The notes under the pieces are model-generated. The model did not search any database, had not been told where the DNA came from, and worked only from the letters and a program-made list of their open reading frames with translations. A stretch of 64,000 nucleotides of DNA from Acarospora socialis (taxonomy: Eukaryota; Ascomycota; Lecanoromycetes; Acarosporales; Acarosporaceae): contig JAMYGW020000010.1 in assembly GCA_025617375.2 (NCBI GenBank), positions 1,426,001 through 1,490,000 of the forward strand. Reading direction: 5' to 3'. This document shows positions 20,303-31,335 of this stretch, piece by piece; position 1 is the first letter of the stretch; each line of letters starts with the position of its first letter. A program made the position numbers and the translations under genes.

Positions 20303-21636
20303 ATGAGAACGCCACAGGGAACGGAGGATTCCAAATCTTAAGCTGTGAAGCTTTCGTCCGGCTCCGCCCCCCAGAGAACCCTGACTTTCCCTGACCGAAA
20401 ATGGATTCATGCAACCTAGAATGTGTTCATCTCGTTAGACGCCATCGTCAAGTATCGATCTACGGGCTCAATTAGCCACATACGACCATAGACTGTGGAA
20501 ACCTGGGCATCCCGTCCGCTCTGCCATACATAAGCCACAGATCGGCGGATTAGTAGTTGGGTCGGTGACGACCAGCGAATACCCGCTGTTGTATGTTTTG
20601 TTTTTTGCTTGCCATCTATCATATGGGCCAGGGAAATGAGGCTCTTGCTTATCTTAGGGTATACGGGAGTACATTGGGTCGCGGCGAGGTGTCACTCTGC
20701 TGACATTCAGGGCTTGTGCCACACGGCAGTGGGTATTGTGGGAGGTCATTTGTTTATATTTTCAGAGATCCCCCTAGCATTATTCATCCAGCCAGATGTC
20801 TGGGGACCTATATCTTGCAATGACATAATATTCTGAAGGCCTTCGCATGGCTCAGAGATCTGTACTTGTAGTCATGCTCAGTTTGCATCTTGGTGTAACA
20901 GAGTGCTCCCGATCAAAGAATGCACGATGTTCTATGACATAGATCTACAAGAGTATAACAACCATTTCTCACGATATACCGTGCAAAAAAAGCACCTCAC
21001 TAACGGTGCCTTGTCCACGATTCGAAGTCATAATTGCATGCCTTCACATCAAACACGAGTACAAGGAGTGAACCTCAACCCATACCCTAGTGGCTTTGAA
21101 CGCTTTCTTCCTAGTAACAAGCTTCTCCTTCCTAGCAACAAGCTTCCCCTTCATAACACAGAACTCCCCGTGTCCATCAACAGTGCTGCCTCGTAGAGTT
21201 CGATGAGTTATCGGATACTCAGATGTTGTCCTTCGGGCTAATACTTCTGACTGTTAATGTCGAGATAATTGCGAAGCATCTGAATGCGCCGGAGACATCG
21301 AATGAGCGTGGAGTGGAGTAGCGGAGAAGAAGGGTACTGAGTTGGGCATGATGAGTAAGGGCACAGGACGTAGGGCAGTGGAATGACTGGGGAAGCGCTA
21401 AGCTTTGCTGAGTAAGCAGCAATAGCAACAACACTGCATTGGTGCCTGCAACAACAACAGTGTCCAACTTCGAGAAAATCAAAGATAAATCAAAGATAAT
21501 TCAAAGGCATTCTGAGATGTGTACTTGGTTATCAAGCACAAAGTATGAGACTGTAGGCTGTTCAGAGGAGATTCTACCGCTCAGGGAAATGTAATAGATA
21601 GCTTGGCGTCCACAACCTCTCAATATAGCAAACATC
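20303..21636. other. 1.3-kb intergenic region upstream of MRE11
   Basis: No supported gene. A short imperfect tandem repeat of about 22-24 bp (CCTAGYAACAAGCTTC core) is seen twice at about 21,110-21,150. A CAA/CAG-rich stretch near 21,415-21,465 gives a Leu-rich antisense reading frame that I do not trust. The bases before 21,637 are the MRE11 promoter and leader. Confidence 0.5.
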
Positions 21637-24172
21637 ATGCCCGGCCTAACAGGTATGACCTACGCAGCCCTATTTTCACTTCCAATGCTCCTTACACCCA
21701 CCTATCTATCACGTCTTTAAATCCACGCTGACCTCCCCGAGCAGCCGCGGACACGATCCGTATACTGGTAGCAACAGACAGCCATGTCGGGTACAACGAG
21801 CGGGACCCCATCCGCGGCGACGACAGCTGGAAGAGCTTCCACGAAGTCATGTGCCTGGCACGAGAGCGAGACGTGGACATGGTGCTGCTGGCCGGTGACC
21901 TCTTCCACGACAACAAGCCGTCGCGCAAATCGATGTATCAGGTTATGAGGTCTTTACGGATGAATTGCTATGGGGAGAAACCGTGCGAGTTGGAGATGCT
22001 GAGTGATGCGAGTGAGAATTTCCAGGGGTAGGTGAGGGACAAGTAGGAGACCTAGATAGAGTGGGGGGCTAATGGGTGGGTGTAGGGCGTTCAATCATGT
22101 CAATTATGAGGATCCGGATATTAATGTCGCGATACCTGTGTTTTCGATCCATGGCAATCATGATGATCCGTCAGGAGTACGCTGGGGAGCTCGTGGAGTG
22201 TCTATGAGATCGTATGACTGACACGTGCTAGGAAGGCCATCTTGCAGCTCTCGACTTGCTCCAGATATCTGGGTTGGTGAACTACTACGGACGGACACCT
22301 GAGTCTGACAACATCCTCGTCAAGCCTGTGCTGCTACAGAAGGGGCACACGAAACTCGCGCTCTATGGAATGAGTAATGTCAGGGATGAAAGGCTCTTTC
22401 GAACGTTCAGAGATGGCAAGGTTAAGTTCTTCCAACCTGGGATGCAGAAGAATGACTGGTTTAACCTTATGAGCGTACATCAAAATCAGTAACGTAACCT
22501 CTGTTACTTCTTAGCTCAAGATGGTCTTTACTAATGAAATCGCAGTCACGCATACACCGAAACAGGCTACTTACCGGAGAATTTTCTTCCTGAGTTCTTG
22601 GACCTTGTAGTGTGGGGCCACGAACATGAGTGCCTGATAGACCCCCGCTACAATCCTGAGATGAATTTCCACGTCATGCAGCCTGGCTCTTCAGTGGCAA
22701 CCTCGCTGGTACCGGGAGAGTCAGTTCCGAAACACGTCGCTGTACTGAGCATCACCGGAAGAGAGTTCAAATGCGAGCCAATACGACTGAAGAGCGTTAG
22801 ACCATTCATCATGAAGGAGATAGTATTGCACGAGGAGAAGGAAGTGAAAGGTTTAGCGAAGAAGGAGAACAATCGGACACAACTGACACAATATCTCATG
22901 CGAGTGGTGGATGAGTTGATCCAGGAGGCAAAAGCAGACTGGGCAGAAGCGCAAGAAGGTGCAGATGAAGACGAAGAACTGGAAGCCCCACTTCCCCTGA
23001 TCAGACTCAGAGTAGAATACTCCGCACCCGACGGCGGCAGCTTCGACTGCGAGAACCCGCAACGCTTCTCCAACCGCTTCGTCGGCAAAGTCGCCAACGT
23101 CAACGACGTTGTCCAATTCTACCGCAAGAAGACCGGCGTAACCCGAAAAGCCAAGGACGGCGCAGAACTACCAGAAGAGTCAGTGCTAGCCCAGCTCTCT
23201 CTCGACAACGTCAAAGTTGAGAAACTCGTGCGAGAGTTCCTAACCGCCCAATCCCTCACCATCCTCCCGCAGAACTCCTTCGGCGACGCCGTCAGCCAGT
23301 TCGTCGACAAAGACGACAAGCACGCCATGGAAATGTTCGTCAACGAGAGCTTGGCCAATCAGATCAAGCACCTCATGGACGTCGACGAGGCAGACGAGGA
23401 CGAACTCACCAACGCCATGGACCAGTACAAATCCAAACTGGAAGAATTGTTCGCAGCCGGTCATCTCAAGAAGGCAAAGAAAGCGAAACTCAAACCGCGA
23501 CCGGATAACTGGGACTCAGATCTCGACGGCGAGTGGGGCGATCAACCTGGCGCTCTCATCCATTCGGACAACGACGACGCAGACGGTAATGACGACGCAG
23601 TGTCCTTGCGCTCGACGACACCCGCAGCCCGCGGCCGCGGCAGAGCAGCAGCAGCATCGACCAGAACGAAACAGACGACAGCCGCGAAAAAAGCACCCCC
23701 GGCGAAGAAAGCGGCACCGGCACCGGCGCGCGGAGGCAGAGGCAAGAAGAAAGTCGTGGAAGAGGAAAGTGAAGAGGAAGAAGAAGCTATCCAAGACGAA
23801 GACGACAACGAAGAGGACAACGACGTAGTAATGGTTTCCGACTCCGACAAAGACGACGACAACTCCCTCTTCGTCAAACAATCGCCACCGAAACGCACTT
23901 CAGCAACGGCGAAAAAGGTAACAGCTGCCAAGAAGACCGCTGCTGCGTCGCCGGCGAAACGCACACCGGCGGCAGCGGCGGGGCGGACGTCGGCTCGGCA
24001 GACGAGGCTGAATTTCTCGCAGCCGCAGGCGAGCCAGAGCCAGGTCAATGCGAATGGGAGTAGTAAGGTGAGAGGGAAAAAGGCGTACGATGAGATTTCT
24101 GATGATGATGAGGACGATGAAGATGCGTTCGAGCCGGCGCCTGCGGCGAGGGCGACGAGAAGTCGGCGGTGA
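21637..24172 (+). CDS. MRE11: Mre11 double-strand-break repair nuclease (757 aa), five exons
   Basis: Exons are 21637-21652 (16 nt), 21745-22027, 22086-22176, 22232-22488 and 22546-24172; all phases agree. The Mre11 phosphoesterase motifs are present: Asp17-x-His19 in [21 protein letters not shown] (Asp57), GNHDDPSG (Asn124-His125-Asp126), VHQNHHAYTE (about 212-221) and VVWGHEHEC (His241, His243). The capping domain follows up to about residue 480. The C-terminal 250 residues are disordered, first acidic, then Ala/Lys/Arg-rich with RGRGRAAA and RGGRGKKK (glycine-arginine-like), then acidic patches and a basic RATRSRR end, as in other fungal Mre11 proteins. Role: nuclease of the Mre11-Rad50-Nbs1/Xrs2 complex in break resection, checkpoint signalling and telomere maintenance, in the nucleus. 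It is the last intact gene before the mutated AT-rich block, which begins about 1-2 kb downstream. Confidence 0.95.
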
Positions 24173-24492
24173 GGTGTTTCGAAAGCAGGTAGGTGGGTAT
24201 GTAGCTAAGGAGTCTTCTGGCTTTGAGCGGTGGAGATTGGGATATGGTTCGCTCGTAAGATGGATATTCGCTAGCTTCGGTGTCACAGCGGTGTGTATAT
24301 TAGGCGTGCTTGCGTGGCTGCTATATATCTGCCTTACCCACTCGTCCAACTATGGAAATGAGGATCATATGTATCTGTTCCCCCCACGTATGTAACCTCC
24401 AACTCTTACCTACCTTGGCCCTCACTGCGAGTCTACAGCAACCCAACCGAAACACCATCCCAACACCCAAAACAGTCCAAAACCCTACTCAA

Positions 24493-24750
24493 CTACAACC
24501 TCCCCCTGTCCAGATACCTCCTCGGCACATCCACCCACCGCGCTCTCAAAAACTCCGCCACATTCTTGCCCAGAAAGTCATACGTGCTGCTACAACTGAC
24601 GCCCCGATCCAGATGATCGTGCAGCAGGAAATGCACACCGAAGAGGTTCGGGAGCTCGAATCGATCCTGTAAAGCCTCAACGAGACATGCGCTGGTGAGC
24701 CGCCAATTGACCGGTTTTCGCGTTGACTGGAAGACCTATTCAGCCTGTCT
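24493..24750 (-). pseudogene. C-terminal fragment resembling AtuA/DUF1446 (acyclic terpene utilisation-like) protein
   Basis: A minus-strand frame of about 80 residues ends at the stop 24,493-24,495. It reads NWRLTSACLVEALQDRFELP, then NLFGVHFLLHDHLDRGVS, then TYDFLGKNVAEFLRARWVDV. The pattern 'ELPNL-x-x-x-HF-L-x-x-x-L-x-x-GV ... D-x-LGK-x-x-AE-LR' resembles the C-terminal region of AtuA/DUF1446 proteins as I remember it; this is a family judgement without a search. The full family has about 450-600 residues. Upstream (24,750-25,300) I find neither a start codon in frame nor further exons, and the mutated AT-rich block begins there. It is most likely the surviving 3' end of a truncated gene; an incomplete exon model is the alternative. 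Confidence 0.45.
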
Positions 24751-26130
24751 GGCTTTTGGTACTTAGTCTCATAGTAGGCGGAGTAGATTTAAGTCATCTT
24801 TCGCCATCTTGGAAATCTCGACCGTAGGAGCATCTTCAGCCTCCCCAAATCGTCCATGTCGGCGCTCAATCTGATTTCCGTCACGTGTGGGGATATGCTA
24901 CGCTTACGGCGTGAATATTTCGAGCGCCACAAGTACTCACATCATCTTAACTTCACTTAGTAATCTACTGATTACTCATCCCATTTCCAGCACGACCCTT
25001 TCACTCACGTGCGCCAGTCCAAGTAGTGCAGGTAGCTCAAACCCCTTTCAAGTTCTCATCCTCCCTTCTTTCCGTATAATATTCACAAGATACTGAAGTG
25101 GTTCAAAAAGTTGTGCTGTTACATGCAAGTTCTAGTCTGTATCAGTACAGCAGTGTCCTTCTGTAGGTGTAATTGACTGAGCTTTGTAATGTTGGTTTGT
25201 GGTGTTTCTCTTGCCGGTAATCAATATCAGTTGTAGATCAAATCCCTAGCTTCAGCCGGGACTAGGAGCATTAACACTTGGGTGTTTGCATCTTTCCTCT
25301 GCCTCAGTCTTGTATGGTCTCTTCTGCTTTCATAGATGAGTTGTAGCTGTCATCATCACATGATTGTGAGGCAGCATTGTATGTAAGGTTGGATGAGCAA
25401 GGTGATGGATGTATCTTTTAGAGCTGGCGGCTTTTCAAGCACTGTACATAGGTGACTGAACATTTTCCTACTCTGCATTCTATGTTGTATTCTTGTCTGA
25501 TCCTGAAATATGATTTATCAATTGTATAGGTTCCCTTGCTTTGCTGATGTCAAGTGGGTGCTGAAAACACAGAATATACTGAGCTCAGTATTGTTTCATC
25601 TCTCAACTTGAGCAACTTCTCCCAACAGTACTCTCATCATGATACTTCTGTGCCCTTGCAGATTCTTTACTGATCATCTCTGTCTTGAATTCTGCAAACT
25701 TTCTTCTTTGCTGACTTTCTCTAGTGATGATATATTCTGTTCTTAGGTATGCTTGTGTGTGGCTGTGACATGTTTCATCCTATTGGTATGGGGGTGAATT
25801 GCTCAACAAGATAATCATGAAATATCAATGATGGTTTTTGACTTAGTCATTCCACCTCAGCATGAATTTTAATTGTACCCTCTTCTACCTGATCATTGCT
25901 GAACTTTTCAATTTTGAAGATTGATGAGATGCTCATGCCAGTAATTTCAGATCCTCTTCATCATCAAGTCAGACAGATATCTGAGTAGAGTATTTCACCA
26001 AGAAGTAGTCTGATATATTCAGTTTAGATGTGTTGTTCTTCTCTTCATCTGAGGTGTTTTCAGCTCACTTTCATTCTCTCTTGATGATCATCACATACTA
26101 TCACTGATGCTCAATCTCAGTTTCTCACCA
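24751..26130. other. Transition zone into the AT-rich mutated block
   Basis: From about 25,100 base composition falls. The last CG dinucleotide I can find is at 25,428-25,429. CC and GG persist for about 700 bases more and become rare after about 26,130. No gene is recognised on either strand. Confidence 0.7.
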
Positions 26131-29100
26131 ATAGCTATCAATAACTTCTAGTCTCTGTTTTTAACATATATTCTATTCATGAAACAAACAACTTGACATC
26201 ATTGACATAGTTCTTGCTTCTAATCTTCACAGAGAGTATAGTGAGTCTGTCAGAGTTGTCTTGCTGTGCACTGCAACTCTCATCATTCTGCATGAATCTT
26301 CTGAGTGTATTTCTAGTCTGTGACTTTTCTGACTTGTCAGATTTAAACTTTGCAGTGATATGAGATTCTTTTTCTATGATGAGTTGATCATCTTATTCAC
26401 TTACTCTTTTCATCTCATCTGCTCTCTCAGTTATCTCTGAAGTGTCTTTGTTCAAATCTTGTTGAGTGCTGTGATTGTGCTGTGTGTGCTGCTTGTTTCA
26501 TCATGTAAGTTTTGTTTTTCAGAATATCTGCACTTTTGACTATCAACTATTTTTGCTTGTCTGAGTTGACAAGATCTTGTGACATGATGTTTCAAAGTAG
26601 CTATACTAGCTTATGACTATGAGATCAGACTATTCTCATGAACAGATTTTAGTCAATGTTAAGACTCAACTCATGTGATGAGAATGCTCTCACTGATCTT
26701 AGCTCAAAGTCTGAAGTTGAAGATGATGACAGAGCAGTAAGTGACAATCACATCAAAATGTCTCTTTCTGTTCTATCATGAACTTTGTTGTCAAGTATTG
26801 ACTAGATATACACTGATGACACACTGCACATATTGCAAAACTCACTACTGAACAAGTCTTCAAACAGAAACTGAGAGAAACAATCATCAGTGATGATGAT
26901 AAACTGAGCTTCACTTTTACAGTTTGTGAGAAGAATCATCTGTAGTTTTATTCTAAGATGATTTTTAACTGTAGTTATAAGAATTGTTGAAGCTCTAGTG
27001 TAAAATGAAGTGATCTAAATAGTTGGTAGTTGATACACAATCTGCTGTATACAGTGACTTCTTGTAAGTCATTGAAACTGTACTTAAACTTTGTTGAAAG
27101 ATGATATTCTGTGCAAAGTGATCAGACATGTTTGCAGTCATTTGAGCAATCTTCTCACTGTTTTCAGATGTAATTATCTGACAAGTGTTTTCAAGCACTT
27201 TCATTTCATTAGTTGTTTTCTCTCACCATTCACTAGCATGAACATCTTTGCTCAAGTGATCACAAAGTTTCTTTTTAGAGTTACTTAAAATGAATGCTGA
27301 CATTAATTCTTCTTCAATTTTCAGCTCTATCTTTCTGTACTATGAATTCTCTTAAGTTACTTGCTTCATTCTGCTCATCAAGTAAACATTATGTTGTTTT
27401 ACTTCTCTTGTGAGTTGTACAACTCTCAATGACACTTTTTTCTTCTTGATTCTTCTCAACTATTCTCAGTTTGAAATTCTGAACTGACAAATTTTTCTGT
27501 TTCTTTTCAGTACTTGAGACAAATCTCATTTCTCAAGTCAGATCAAGTTATCTATGATCACTGCTTTTCTTCTGACACATGCTATATCTTTAAATAATAT
27601 TTGAAAACTTACATTTGTTAACATACTGTTCTTTCTCTGATCAGCTTGCTCACTGTGTAATTACTAGAGTTTAGTGATTAGTGCACAGTTTTGTTGATAG
27701 AGAATGAGCTCATGACTATTCATCAAACTGCTTTTAAGCATTTGAGTATTGTGAGTGTCTCACATGAGACTGAGTTTGTATCAAGATGAACATGAATCAA
27801 AGAAATATTACTTTCATTAAGTTGCTGCAGACTTATCATAATCTTAGTGACTGTCTTCTTAATTTAATAACACTCTGTCTGCTTCATCAGAAATGCATTA
27901 ATTCTTATATGATACTGCTGAGTGATCTGCTTCATGTGAAATTGTATTTTATGAAAATGCTTTTTCTTCTGTATTGAAGAATGACTGTTGCTATGAATCA
28001 CACTTAAAGTTCACAAGTGTCTTGAATTTTCTTTTCTTTTCTTGCCACAGATATTCTAGACATCAGCTCACATATAATTACTTACATTGTGATTAGTATG
28101 AAATCAGATTGTTCTGAAATAAAGACTTGAGAATGATAGTATGTCAGTAAAGTTCATTAACTTTTTTTTAATGATAAAGATTGAACTATTTGTGAGATAC
28201 AGCTTGTTCATTTTCAAAAGAGAAATTCTATAATTATTCTGTTCAAAACCTAAAACATTTATTCTGTTAACAGAGAAATGAAACTACTCTGTGTTTAGAG
28301 CAAGTCTGATCAACATTAATGATGAGAACAGCAATAGTGCAGATACTTCACTAGTGTCTTAAAGATGATGATTTTTTCTCACTTTGTCATTCAGAAATTG
28401 CTAAAACATGAGATGCACTCAGTCTATATCAGACAATGCAGATTCTGAACTTGATAGAATTTTTTTTGTGATGTTGTTTTTATTTAAAGTGAGTAGCTGG
28501 TGTCTCAGTCAGACATTGTTTCAACTGCAGACAACAAAATTAATTTATGAGAAAGTGCAATCTTGTAAGCATGTATTCAGTACAATAGAACTATTCAGAA
28601 TTCATTAAATGCATCTGAATGCTGAAGAAGTTTTGCATGTAATTGTGTAACTTGTTGATGAATTCATTCATTTGATGCATAGAACAGTCAGATTTTGATG
28701 TTTGTGTTGTGTTGAGACAAACACATCAATTATATGCAGCTTTTCACTATATTTCATAAAGATTCTGTTCTGACACTTCACAGACTTTTACTTTCTAACA
28801 GTAGTGTCACAATGCTTTGATAGTATTTGAGCTTTTTGCTGCTTAAAGATGAGACTTGATGATTGTGAAATTCATACTTTGATAGATAGAAATTTTGTGC
28901 TTTATCAAATCAACTCAATATGTAAAAAAATAATTCACAAACAAATCTTTCACAAGTGCAGAAGTCATATCACAATCACTTTCTTGACTTGAGTATCAGT
29001 TAGTGACTCTATCAAATTAGAATGTTGTTAAGCAGTTCAATGAACTCTAAACTACTGATCATAAGTATATTCTCTGTGATTGCTTGAAAGTTGACACTCT

Positions 29101-30481
29101 GTTGAGTATCATAGTTGTTTGACTTCAAGGTTGTTTTCACTTCAGTACATTCTCACTTAGTACACTTTCACTTAATGCTGTATCTGTGATTGACCACTGC
29201 TTCAAATAATATTCAACTGCTTTTTCTCATGATGAGTTATCTTGTTTATATTCATCTTTTTAATTCTATTCATGTCTTACAGTTTATTACAGAATCATTG
29301 TTGATAACATGAGTTCTTTCTTCTTTTGATGACTAAGACATGTCTACTGTATAAATATTGTATTTTGTTACAGCATTTAATTCTGTTTATGATCTTGTGT
29401 TATGACAAATAGTTATATACAAAGACTATTTGTGATTCAGAATAGTGAGATGAAATGAGTTTCATCTATTTTATGTCACTCTCTGCAGCATTGATTTTGA
29501 CTGTATAATTTAGATGACAAACTTTCTCTGATTGCTTGCATCATCTTAAGTATGTAGTTTACTCATAAGTTTTCTGTCTTCTTGAACTACACTGTCTTTG
29601 TTGTTGATTTTGCATCTCTTTCTCAGACATTACTTGTGTCTCTGCATTCTGATCAGTGTGTTGCATTAGTAAAGTTCAGATTTTTAGAACATGAGCTGTT
29701 TGAATATGCTTTGTGCTTCAAATCAGTTTTCTTCTTCTTATTCTCTACTGTCTCTTTCTCTACTTGCTTGATAATTTCTTTTAAAATCTTCTCTGTGCAC
29801 AAGTTCTGATGACTTTCAATGTGTAGTGGCATGTTTTCATCAACTCACATGCAACTTAAGTTAACATCTTCACTAAATGATAAAATAGTCACTTTCATGA
29901 TAGAGACTAAAATGATTGTATTTCTAAGATGACTCACTGCAGTCTGTAGTGATTAATCTAACTCTACTTGACAGTCTCAATACTCTGATCATTGTTGAAT
30001 CATTTGAAGAACTTTTGAGTACAGATCTCTCATTATTGAATTTTATCTTTTCAGCACTTCTTCTATCAGCAATGATGTAAAGTTTTCTTGAAGTCTTAGT
30101 TATCATGCATGTATTTCTGAAAAAGCTTTTGTTAATTGTTCAATTTCAGATTCTCTCATCTCTCAATTGTCTGATGATGACTTGAGAATCAATATTGTGC
30201 TGCTTCTGTCAATGTAGTTATTGCTGCTTGTGAAAATAGTTCATCACTTTTTATCATGTTTCTCACTCTTTACTGATAGTGCATATTTGTTTGATGACTC
30301 TTTTCTGACTTTTACTGAATCTGCTGCAGAAGCTGATGAGTTAGATATAAAATGCTTTGATAACTGAATTGACAGCAAAATAAACAGACAATATTAACTG
30401 TAGCTGAAGCAGATATCATGCTTTCTGTGACTGTAAGAAGCAAGTTTATTCAGTACTTCTTTCAAAACTGTACAAGCTAAC
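26131..30481. other. Mutated sequence without recognisable gene, left of element B
   Basis: All reading frames are short and lack Gly, Pro and Trp because of the mutation pattern. A minus-strand stretch at 26,995-27,204 has coiled-coil-like composition (SENSEKIAQMTANMSDHF), so ancient coding sequence may lie here, but I cannot name a family. No LTR, terminal inverted repeat or tandem array was found by eye. Confidence 0.5.
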
Positions 30482-30829
30482 TGTTACATTCTAACTGAAG
30501 TGTAATGTTCAACCTGAGATTTCTTGAGTAAGTTAGAACTAAAAGTTTGATCTTGTAAATATAAGAGTTTTTTCATACAGTAATTGTCTGATAACTCTTA
30601 GATTGTAACTAGAAGTTGAACATGATTGATTCTCTAAAAGAATCAATTCTACTATATAGAACTGACATGTTCATCATGTTCTGCAAAACTTCATGTTCTT
30701 TGTTTTGATAGTGTCTCAGCACTATTGCATGCTTTGTTAAGTTTTGTGCTTGTCATCTCATGTTCTCACATATATCTCTCTGATCATATGTCTGAGACTG
30801 TTTATATCTTTTTCAGTATAATTATAACA
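30482..30829 (-). repeat. LTR of element B (3' LTR in element orientation)
   Basis: Begins TGTTACATTC and ends TATAACA on the plus strand. It matches 42,426-42,773 over its full 348 bp with scattered transitions. Confidence 0.8.
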
Positions 30830-30911
30830 TCATTTTTCTCTTCTCAGACATCTAGTCTTTAGTGTTTATTTAAACAAGAGTATATATTTCAGCTGCTGTT
30901 CATCATTCAGA

Positions 30912-31335
30912 TTGCTTGACAAATTCAAAAATTGTTTTGTGCTCATTAAAATCATCACTCAGTGTGATGTTGTTTCTTCACTTGTCTGCAAGCATTGCTG
31001 TCACTGTGATATTCTTTGTGTTTGTATGATTGATACTTTTAAGTGCACTGAATATACTCACTGTGATTATTTCTGTATTTTGATGTTTCTTGAGTTATTG
31101 AACTGAGTTCACAAGAAACTTGAGTTTTAGTTCAATAAGACTGAGACTGAGCACACTGCTCAACTTAAAATTCTTTAAAATTTAAACTTTAAGATTTTGC
31201 ATCTTCATGCTACAATAAAACAGAATAAATTTCAAATCTCTCAAAAAGTTCAGTGTGTTGTTGCTGAGCTTGACAGTAATAATGATGAAACAAAGAATGA
31301 AACAAATTCTTCTGCTGAATCAAACATGAATTAAC
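30912..31335 (+). other. Antisense cysteine-rich frame of element B
   Basis: Runs opposite to the element's gag-pol, just inside its 3' LTR. A Cys-rich block (CKHCCHCDILC) gives C-x2-C-x6-C, followed by a second Cys group and a region of helical, Lys/Gln/Glu-rich composition, then an acidic end. The same frame exists in A, C and D. Fossil, decayed. Confidence 0.5.

Noticed and set aside
20416-20622. 68-codon minus-strand frame in the MRE11 upstream region
   Set aside because: No family resemblance, start context or splice support.
21219-21482. Minus-strand frame with a Leu-rich, signal-peptide-like start
   Set aside because: The Leu run comes from a CAA/CAG-like simple repeat and the rest shows no secreted-protein pattern; too weak to call a small secreted protein.
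24310-24672. 120-codon plus-strand frame after MRE11
   Set aside because: Pro/Gln-rich frame is the antisense shadow of the AtuA-like fragment.
26995-30106. Several 60-75-codon frames in the AT-rich spacer
   Set aside because: The mutation pattern alters stop and codon frequencies; these frames lack Gly, Pro and Trp and match nothing.
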